Below, piece after piece: positions 1-5,039 of a stretch of 5,850 nt of DNA (position 1 is the first letter of the stretch; each line of letters opens with the position of its first letter). Under the pieces are notes generated by a model that was not told the DNA's origin, made no database searches, and saw only the letters and a list, made by a program, of their open reading frames with translations. This DNA is from Phycisphaerales bacterium (GTDB lineage: Bacteria; Planctomycetota; Phycisphaerae; Tepidisphaerales; Tepidisphaeraceae). A program made the position numbers and the translations under genes. The stretch covers positions 1 to 5,850 of the forward strand of contig JAQGHK010000140.1 in the NCBI GenBank assembly GCA_028288875.1, read 5' to 3'.

Positions 1-395
1 ATCAGGTGGATATTGGTCGGGAACAGGCCCCAGAAATCATACGACTCGCCGCGGGCGAACAGGCCGACGGGGATGGGCTTGTCCGTCTCTTCGATATAGG
101 TGCGGCGGAGCGTGATCGGGTCAAGCCGTTGCGTCAGCGGCCGCACATGCACGCCGTTGGTCCAGCTCCATCGCAGAAGCTGTGGCGGGCAGAACGCGTG
201 GTCGAGATTGTTGCGATTCGGCACGCTCGGCGCCACCACCTCGGCGAAGATCGCCATCAGGTAGAGCACTACGAGGATGTACATTGACCAGACGGCCAAG
301 TGGTGCTTGGCGAAGTTCAGGCTGATCAACTGCCACTGACTCAGCGTGGCGGCATCGACTTTCTTCGGCAGGACGGCGGGGAGGGCGACGCTCAT
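1..395 (-). CDS. DppC/OppC-type ABC transporter permease, N-terminal part (cut by left edge)
   Basis: This is the start of a second membrane permease of a peptide/nickel-type (Dpp/Opp) ABC importer; 131 complete codons are visible and the frame is still open at base 1. The protein begins MSVALPAVLPKK. It has an amphipathic stretch (SQWQLISLNFAKHH), then one transmembrane helix at about residues 33-55 (LAVWSMYILVVLYLMAIFAE) ending in AP, the layout of the OppC N-terminal domain. A periplasmic segment follows and ends in FWGLFPTNIHL. This resembles the 'GLIPTDRHLFG' segment I recall from OppC-like permeases with a long first periplasmic loop. The ATG at 395 is chosen because GGAGG lies 7 bases upstream (403-407). 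The gene is downstream of the binding protein-permease fusion on the same strand, so the two should form the heterodimeric membrane channel. The catalytic EAA loop would lie outside the window. Family assignment is fairly sure; substrate is unknown. Confidence 0.85.
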   Translation of the reverse strand, partial: MSVALPAVLPKKVDAATLSQWQLISLNFAKHHLAVWSMYILVVLYLMAIFAEVVAPSVPNRNNLDHAFCPPQLLRWSWTNGVHVRPLTQRLDPITLRRTYIEETDKPIPVGLFARGESYDFWGLFPTNIHL

Positions 396-505
396 CGATT
401 TGCCTCCATGATCCGCGTCTGCGTAGGGGCGACATACATGTCGCCCGCGGCGTGCGATTGACGTTTACGGGCGACATATATGTCGCCCCTACAAAGGAGG
501 ATCAT
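392..505 (-). CDS. 37-codon bridging frame between the two transporter genes (uncertain)
   Basis: A short frame starts at an ATG that overlaps the stop of the upstream fusion gene (ATGA, 505-502), with GGAGG 6 bases before it (512-516). It ends in a TGA that overlaps the ATG of the downstream permease (ATGA, 395-392). The predicted peptide starts MILLCRGDIYVARKR and contains GDIYVA and GDMYVA, because most of it is encoded by the inverted repeat at 423-492. I do not recognise a protein family, and a peptide made of repeat DNA is unlikely to have a function of its own. Its translation could carry ribosomes across the hairpin and couple the two permeases. Alternatively the double ATGA layout is chance, or is a relic of an earlier start codon of the downstream gene. 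Confidence 0.25.
   Translation of the reverse strand: MILLCRGDIYVARKRQSHAAGDMYVAPTQTRIMEANR
403..407 (-). promoter_or_regulatory. Ribosome binding site of the DppC-type permease
   Basis: GGAGG on the minus strand, 7 bases before the ATG at 395. The context GGAGGCA-n-CGATGA closely matches that at the end of the upstream fusion gene (512-516), where the same GGAGGCA is followed by CGATGA. Confidence 0.7.
423..492. repeat. 70-bp element of two inverted, self-palindromic 24-mers (REP/BIME-like)
   Basis: The 24 bases at 423-446 and 469-492 are reverse complements of each other at 23 of 24 positions, separated by 22 bases (447-468). Each arm is itself a palindrome: GGGCGACA and TGTCGCCC around a 4-base centre (TACA in one arm, TATA in the other). 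The outer ends are GTAGGGGC and GCCCCTAC. In RNA the element can fold as one long 24-bp hairpin or as two small ones. The layout resembles dispersed REP/BIME-type or small MITE-like palindromes, and the 'TAGGGGCGAC' core looks like one I recall from repeats in many bacterial genomes. No clear target-site duplication is visible. It lies in the spacer between two co-transcribed transporter genes, where it could protect the upstream message or reduce downstream expression. Confidence 0.8.
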
Positions 506-3500
506 CGGCTGCCTCCTTCGAAACGAATCCGTGGATCCAGCCAGAGCAGCAGCAGGTCGCTCACCAGCGTGCCGACGACGGCCAGCAGGCTCAGCACCAT
601 CAGCATCGACCCGGCCAAGTAAGTGTCGAGCGTCATGACCGCCTGCAACTGCAGCGGGCCGATCATGGGGAGCGACAGCACCAGCGCGACGATCGCACCG
701 CCGCTAATGAGTTGCGGGAACAGATGGCCGATGCCGCTGACGAACGGGTTGAGCGCCAGGCGAACCGGGTACTTGATCAGCAGCTTCATCGGCCGAACGC
801 CCTTGGCCATGGCGGTGGTGACGTAGGGCTTTTTGAGTTCATCCAATAGGTTGGCCCGCATCACGCGGATCATGCCGGCCGTGCCGCCGACGCCGAGGAC
901 GACGACGGGAATCCAGATGTGCTTTAGCAGGTCCATCACCTTGCCGTAGCTCCATTCCGGCTGCGTCGCGAACTCCGGCGAGAACAGGCCTGACAAGCCG
1001 GTCAGCGCGATCAGCACCAAGGCCAGCAGGAACGACGGCACACACATGCCGATAAAGCCGACCAGTGTCAGCACGTAATCGGTCATCGAGTACTGCCGCA
1101 CGGCCGAATAGATGCCGATTGGCAACGCGATGGCCCAAGTCATCAGGATCGTGATCAGCGACACGACGACGGTGAGGGTGATGCGATCGCCGACCATGTT
1201 ATTGATCGGCTGCTGGTCCTGCATCGATCGGCCGAGGTTGCCTTGCAGCAGGCCTTCATCGGAAGGATTGAAGCTGGTGAACCACTTCAGGCCGGTCCAT
1301 CGCATGTAGAGCTTCCACTTCGGTTCATCGAAGTGGAACAGCTCGCGCAGGTCCTTGATCTGCTGCTCGGCCGAGGAGTCATTGCTTTCCTGCAGCGTGA
1401 TGAGCTTGGTCGTGAGGAAGTCGCCCGGTGGTAACTGGATGAGGACGAAGACGAAGACCGAGATCAGCGCCAGCGTCGGCACCATGATCGCCAGACGCCG
1501 GCCGATCATTGGATGCCGAATGGCCAGCATTGCGAGGATCAGGACGACCGCGATCCAGATGAGTCCGGTTACCAAGACGCTGGCCTTCGACCCACTGTTC
1601 GCCTGCTTGCCGGGGCGGAGCGTCGGCGTCATCAGCGAATTCTTCAGGTCCTCGGCCGCGCCTTTTGAGATAGTGGGATTGTCGAAGTAATACGTTTCGA
1701 TCCCTGCATTGCTCGGCGTGGCGAAGATGTTGCCCCAGAGGGCCACCTTGGGCACGTTTTTCACGTGCTTGCTTACGACGATCGGCTGCGGCGTCGGCGT
1801 GGCGATGCTGATGCTCCAGATGTTCTCGGCCGCGATATCGAGCATCTTCTGGACCAAATCGTACTGCTTGGCCGGGTCGGTTTCGCGAAGGGCGGCTTCG
1901 TAGGCTTCGATCGACTGATACATCGGCGACGACTTGGGCACCGGGATGCAGTTCGGCTTGTTCGCGTCCGGATTGCCGTAGAAGCCGCCACGGCTATACC
2001 AGCGTGACCAACCGACGCAGTAGAACGATTCGGTGTTCAGCGGGATGAAGTATCGCGGGCAGATCAGCGGCATGTAGTCGCTTTCGCCCGTCCAGATATT
2101 GAAGTCAAAATCGCCGCTGTCTTTTTCGCTGTAGAACAGGGCGCGGGCTCGCGTCCGCATGATCGTTCGCACGCCGACGGCCTGCCAGTCATCGACGACG
2201 AACTGCGACGGGCCTTGGCCGGTGTAGTCGGTCGAGTCGAGGAAGAAGGTCATCCGCGAGCCGTCGGGGAAGGTGCGGCAGCCGTCGCTGTCGCGTTCCT
2301 TCAGGCCGAGGGCATCGAGCATTTCATTCGCCCGCTTCGGGTCGTACTGCACGTACGCGTTGGCGAGCTTTGGGCTGCCGTACGGCGAAAGAGTACCCGG
2401 TTCGACCTGCGACGGCGTCCCGATGCCGACCTGATCAGCCCGGATGATGTCCTTGCGATTGATCGCCAATGACAAGGCTTGGCGGAAATGCTTGTCGGCA
2501 AGCAGATCGGCTTTGAACTTCGTAGCGGGATCTTTCGGATCAACCCGGCGGTTAAGGTTGGGGTTGATGACGAAGTTCGACCGCGTGGCCGGATAGTAAA
2601 GCAGGATATTCGTGCCAGCCTGCTGGCTGCGGCTCATGAGTTCGGTGTAATCGCTGAAGCGAATGAACCGACCTTGCATGGAGACGCCGCCGTTGGCCGC
2701 ACTGACGGCCAATAACTTGTTGTCCTGCACGTCGAACTGCATGCGGTCCATGTACGGCAGCTGATTGCCAGCGGTGTCGACCACGAAGTAGTACGGATTG
2801 CGGACGAAAACCTGGGGCGGATCGCCCTTGAACGTGCGGTAGACCCATGGCCACATGCGCGGGCACTCAGGGTTCTGCCAGTTCTTCATGTAGCTGTACA
2901 ATGCCCGGGCGCTGGGCATCTTGTAGGTCTTCATGCCCTGTTCGATCAGGGTTTTGTTGCCGAGCGTGGGGTGATACTGCTTGAGGTAATGCGACGGGAT
3001 CTCGGCCAGCACGTTGACGCTGGCGATGGTCTCCAGGAACAGCGGATAGGGCTTGGGGAAAATGAATTTGACGTGGTAGTCGTCGACCTTTTCCACCCGG
3101 CCGGGCTTGCCGGCGACCAGCATCCATTGCGGCGGGGCGGAATTGAGCGATTTGTCGTTCGCCTCGTCCCACCAGTACATGATGTCGTCGGCGGTATACG
3201 GGGCGCCGTCTGACCACCGCAGCCCCGGACGAAGGGAAACGGTCCAGGTCAGGTAATCCGGCGAGGGATCGACCGACTTGGCGATGTGCGGCTCGATCGG
3301 ATAGCCCATGGGCGACCACCGCACCAGGAACGGCCCGCTGAAGCGGTACGACATCTGGCTGAGATCGGCCGGGTCATTGGTGAGGCGCAGCCAAGTGCCG
3401 CCGTACTGGCCAACGCCATCGCCCCCGGTCATGACGGGCGGTTCGGCAGGCAGCCGCTCGGCCACGGGCGGGAGCTTGCCGGCCTTGACCAGATCTGCCA

Positions 3501-3732
3501 GTAACGGTGACTCGCCAACGGGCGTTATTTTTTGGTGGACATAGAGGGAAGGCGTGTGCTTCGGATCGAATGTGACATCGCGCGAGGCAATCGCCGCCGC
3601 CGTCTGTTCCGCGGAATAGGGAAGAGGGCGGTCCGACACGTCGGGCCGGAACAGCCGTCCGCACAGCCATAGCGTAACGAATACCCCGACGACGACTGCC
3701 GCCGCTCGGCCCAGCTTTCGAAGCGCTTGAAT
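502..3732 (-). CDS. Fused family-5 solute-binding protein and DppB/OppB-type ABC permease
   Basis: One chain joins two importer parts. Residues here are counted from the GTG at 3639, which gives 1,045 residues. Residues about 75-650 are a peptide/nickel-type binding domain (SBP_bac_5), with the signatures WTVSLRPGLRWSDG-PYTADD (about 132) and FRQALSLAINRKDI. A linker leads to an extra helix (about 685-705). A complete DppB-type permease follows (about 710-1045): RRLAIMVPTLALISVFVFV, GNLGRS, the EAA-type loop KPYVTTAMAKG (about 936-947) and the end LWLDPRI. The GTG start leaves no export signal. Upstream, the frame holds no ATG, GTG or TTG, yet encodes a likely anchor (ALRKLGR then AAAVVVGVFVTLWLCG). 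An ATT at 3732 lies 5 bases after GGAGG, so I place the start there (1,076 residues); 3639 is the conventional fallback. With the anchor, membrane topology is consistent: binding domain outside, RHPMIGRR inside. The protein would deliver and translocate an unknown substrate, possibly oligopeptides. Confidence 0.9.
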   Translation of the reverse strand: MQALRKLGRAAAVVVGVFVTLWLCGRLFRPDVSDRPLPYSAEQTAAAIASRDVTFDPKHTPSLYVHQKITPVGESPLLADLVKAGKLPPVAERLPAEPPVMTGGDGVGQYGGTWLRLTNDPADLSQMSYRFSGPFLVRWSPMGYPIEPHIAKSVDPSPDYLTWTVSLRPGLRWSDGAPYTADDIMYWWDEANDKSLNSAPPQWMLVAGKPGRVEKVDDYHVKFIFPKPYPLFLETIASVNVLAEIPSHYLKQYHPTLGNKTLIEQGMKTYKMPSARALYSYMKNWQNPECPRMWPWVYRTFKGDPPQVFVRNPYYFVVDTAGNQLPYMDRMQFDVQDNKLLAVSAANGGVSMQGRFIRFSDYTELMSRSQQAGTNILLYYPATRSNFVINPNLNRRVDPKDPATKFKADLLADKHFRQALSLAINRKDIIRADQVGIGTPSQVEPGTLSPYGSPKLANAYVQYDPKRANEMLDALGLKERDSDGCRTFPDGSRMTFFLDSTDYTGQGPSQFVVDDWQAVGVRTIMRTRARALFYSEKDSGDFDFNIWTGESDYMPLICPRYFIPLNTESFYCVGWSRWYSRGGFYGNPDANKPNCIPVPKSSPMYQSIEAYEAALRETDPAKQYDLVQKMLDIAAENIWSISIATPTPQPIVVSKHVKNVPKVALWGNIFATPSNAGIETYYFDNPTISKGAAEDLKNSLMTPTLRPGKQANSGSKASVLVTGLIWIAVVLILAMLAIRHPMIGRRLAIMVPTLALISVFVFVLIQLPPGDFLTTKLITLQESNDSSAEQQIKDLRELFHFDEPKWKLYMRWTGLKWFTSFNPSDEGLLQGNLGRSMQDQQPINNMVGDRITLTVVVSLITILMTWAIALPIGIYSAVRQYSMTDYVLTLVGFIGMCVPSFLLALVLIALTGLSGLFSPEFATQPEWSYGKVMDLLKHIWIPVVVLGVGGTAGMIRVMRANLLDELKKPYVTTAMAKGVRPMKLLIKYPVRLALNPFVSGIGHLFPQLISGGAIVALVLSLPMIGPLQLQAVMTLDTYLAGSMLMVLSLLAVVGTLVSDLLLLWLDPRIRFEGGSR

Positions 3733-3736
3733 AACA

Positions 3737-3743
3737 CCCTCCC
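3737..3743 (-). promoter_or_regulatory. Strong ribosome binding site before the presumed AUU start
   Basis: GGGAGGG on the minus strand, followed by TGTT and then ATT at 3732. The spacing from GGAGG (3738-3742) to ATT is 5 bases, within the usual range. The GTG that overlaps the last G of this motif (3737-3735) is in another frame and does not lead into the anchor sequence. No comparable purine run precedes the GTG at 3639, where the upstream bases read CGGCCCGAC. This favours the upstream start. Confidence 0.55.
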
Positions 3744-3744
3744 G

Positions 3745-4049
3745 AGCCGACTGTCCGCCGCACCGGTGAGGACCACCGCCGCGTAGGCCGGAAACATACC
3801 ACGACGAACGGCCAAACGCTCGGGATGGTGCGCGTAGAGAATGGGGATTCGTTTATATGCCGAGCCTCAGCGACGGGCAGAAATCTGAAGAGTTCGCCGA
3901 AAAATCAAATAGAGGCCTAACCAAGGTGGGCTGTTCAGAGTCTGGTCGCACGCAGTACCGGTGTTCGTTCTGTCTGCGAACGCCGGTTGGGGATTTGCCA
4001 CGGTGGGCCGATGTCGATGCCCGCGAAAAACTGCTCGGCCTGCCAAAAG
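3745..4049. other. Intergenic stretch without a supported gene
   Basis: About 300 bases between the transporter operon and the terminator of the PEP-CTERM gene. The frame of the fusion protein stays open up to a TAA near 3860 but lacks any usual start codon, so this part is probably 5' untranslated leader. On the minus strand a TATAAA (3852-3857) could serve as a -10 box for the operon, but I see no good -35 box at the right distance. The only other structure I find is the inverted repeat at 3957-3987. Confidence 0.5.
3957..3987. repeat. Imperfect inverted repeat, 11-bp arms
   Basis: The arms 3957-3967 (ACCGGTGTTCG) and 3977-3987 (CGAACGCCGGT) pair at 10 of 11 positions by Watson-Crick rules. 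The remaining pair is G-U if read as plus-strand RNA. The loop is 9 bases. No T-run follows on either strand, so it is not an obvious terminator. It may be an operator or a leader structure upstream of the transporter operon. Confidence 0.5.
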
Positions 4050-4086
4050 AATCAGGGCCGCGACGAATTTCGTCGCGGCCCTGATT
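4050..4086 (-). terminator. Intrinsic terminator of the PEP-CTERM gene, possibly bidirectional
   Basis: The arms 4050-4067 and 4069-4086 are perfect reverse complements over 18 bases, with a GC-rich core (CAGGGCCGCGACG). The effective loop is about 5 bases (AATTT). On the minus strand the hairpin is followed by a T-rich tail (ATTCTTTTGG), and it lies 48 bases after the stop codon of the PEP-CTERM gene. On the plus strand the tail GATTTGTTTC is also T-rich, so it could stop transcription from either side. It insulates the transporter operon from the genes to the right. Confidence 0.85.
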
Positions 4087-4133
4087 TGTTTCAGACTTAG
4101 ATTGTGTCGCCGAACCCTCAGGCGACCACAGTC

Positions 4134-4829
4134 TTAGGCCGTCTTGCGGCGACGGGCGAGGAGGCTGACGCCACCCAGACCGAGGACAGCGAGGCTAGCC
4201 GGTTCCGGAACAGCTGGGTTCTGGTAAACGGCTGCGGCAGCGAACGTGGTCCGGTCTTTGGCAAGATTGAACACGTTGCCGGCCGTGGTAGCGTTACCCG
4301 CGCCGATCGTAGGGATGTCGGTTGGGCCGTACGAACCAACGGCCAGAAGCACCGGAAAAGCGTAGGCGGCATTGCTGCCGTCCAGCAGAACCGTCGAGCC
4401 GGTCGGGCCACCGGCGGTGGTGATCGAACCGGCCTGTTGACCGATGTTGTAAGTCAGTGGGGGATTCGACGCCGCAGTCGTATCTTGGCTGCCCGTCTGC
4501 TGCACGATGCCGTCACCGGCAACGTTCAGCGTGAAACCCGTGTTTTTCAGGGTGGCGAAGGAGCTGCCGTTCCAGTACGCGGCGCTTGGAGCCTTGTTCT
4601 TAAGGTTCGCCAAGTCCGCAGCGCTCAGGCCGTTAACCGCATAGGTAAAGGCGGCGATGCCGGCATTGTCGCCCGCGCTGGCCGTTGCATAGATCGCGAA
4701 CGAAAGCGGGGTCACCGCGCCCGTGCCGTTATCATTCAGCTTCAACTGGTAAGTGATCGTCGCCGCTTCGGCCGCCGAGGCCAATGCTGCTACGCCGATA
4801 ATCGAGGCTAGGATCGCTTTCATCTTCAT
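4134..4829 (-). CDS. Secreted PEP-CTERM sorting-domain protein, function unknown
   Basis: A 231-residue exported protein. It starts with a typical Sec signal peptide (MKMKAILASIIGVAALASA-AEA, likely cut near residue 22). The body is rich in Ala, Gly, Thr, Ser and Asn, with no cysteine. Its early part (DNGTG, then ASAGDNAGIAAFTYAVNGL) looks like N-terminal regions I recall in other planctomycetal PEP-CTERM proteins. The last 25 residues are a complete sorting signal: VPEP (207-210), a short hydrophobic helix (ASLAVLGLGGVSLL) and the basic end ARRRKTA. In known systems an exosortase cleaves this signal at the cell envelope, and such proteins are linked to the cell surface and exopolysaccharide. 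The ATG at 4829 is favoured over the ATG at 4823 because GGAGG (4839-4843) lies 9 bases before it. The gene appears to be a single transcription unit with its own terminator. No exosortase is visible, and the specific role is unknown. Confidence 0.9.
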   Translation of the reverse strand: MKMKAILASIIGVAALASAAEAATITYQLKLNDNGTGAVTPLSFAIYATASAGDNAGIAAFTYAVNGLSAADLANLKNKAPSAAYWNGSSFATLKNTGFTLNVAGDGIVQQTGSQDTTAASNPPLTYNIGQQAGSITTAGGPTGSTVLLDGSNAAYAFPVLLAVGSYGPTDIPTIGAGNATTAGNVFNLAKDRTTFAAAAVYQNPAVPEPASLAVLGLGGVSLLARRRKTA

Positions 4830-4838
4830 CTGTCTTCT

Positions 4839-4843
4839 CCTCC
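4839..4843 (-). promoter_or_regulatory. Ribosome binding site of the PEP-CTERM gene
   Basis: GGAGG within GGAGGAGAAGACAG on the minus strand, 9 bases before the ATG at 4829 and 15 before the ATG at 4823. It decides for the first Met. Confidence 0.7.
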
Positions 4844-4861
4844 AAAGGATTTGCCGTAGCA

Positions 4862-4892
4862 GTTATAACCGATAACAAGGGTTTGGCCACAA
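4862..4892 (-). promoter_or_regulatory. Weak candidate promoter of the PEP-CTERM gene
   Basis: On the minus strand TTGTGG (4887-4892) and TATAAC (4862-4867) resemble -35 and -10 boxes. The spacer is 19 bases, longer than the usual 17, and the distance to the ATG is about 32 bases. The surrounding 4860-4965 is clearly richer in A and T than the genes, as expected for a promoter region. Planctomycete promoters are poorly defined, so this is only a candidate. Confidence 0.25.
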
Positions 4893-4971
4893 AAATAAAT
4901 TACGAACCAGCGTAACAAAACTATCACTATTGCGCAAGCAAGCCCTCAAAACTCGATAAAATGATACCCGC

Positions 4972-4988
4972 GGCCGCTCTTCGCGGCC
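4972..4988 (-). terminator. Small GC hairpin after the siroheme-decarboxylase-like gene
   Basis: GGCCGC (4972-4977) and GCGGCC (4983-4988) form a 6-bp stem with a 5-base loop, about 50 bases downstream of the stop at 5040. On the minus strand the T-rich stretch ATCATTTTATCGAGTTTT starts only some bases after the stem, so termination would be weak. It may instead be a simple RNA hairpin. Confidence 0.35.
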
Positions 4989-5039
4989 TAAATAGGGTAA
5001 ATTACCTACGTTACAAATCTGCTAATGCAGGACGTCGCT

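Noticed and set aside
121..477. Minus-strand open frame of 118 codons at the left end
   Set aside because: Its frame conflicts with the OppC-type permease, which has a helix, a family-like loop and a good ribosome binding site. The alternative product is Arg-rich and begins inside the palindromic repeat.
423..492. CRISPR array or factor-binding tandem
   Set aside because: There are only two units, in inverted and not direct orientation, and each is palindromic, so this is not a CRISPR array.
3640..3732. Lipoprotein signal (LWLC) at the N-terminus of the fusion protein
   Set aside because: Trp and Leu at the positions before Cys do not fit a normal lipobox, and a tethering lipid would be superfluous on a protein with its own membrane helices. 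A plain anchor is more likely.
3525..3815. Minus-strand frame starting at an ATG upstream of the fusion gene, possible true N-terminus through a frameshift
   Set aside because: The product lacks a signal peptide or helix. The anchor is encoded in the same frame as the fusion protein, so no frameshift is needed.
3857..4084. Plus-strand frame of 75 codons with a CSFC motif, weakly like a zinc-finger start
   Set aside because: Codon use differs from the real genes (many A/T third bases, AGA, CTA, TCA), the ribosome binding site is weak, and the stop lies inside the terminator stem. I could not match it to any family.
4104..4811. Long plus-strand open frame of 235 codons
   Set aside because: It is antisense to the PEP-CTERM gene, which has a clear signal peptide, sorting tail and ribosome binding site. 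The plus-strand product is Arg- and Gly-rich with no recognisable domain.
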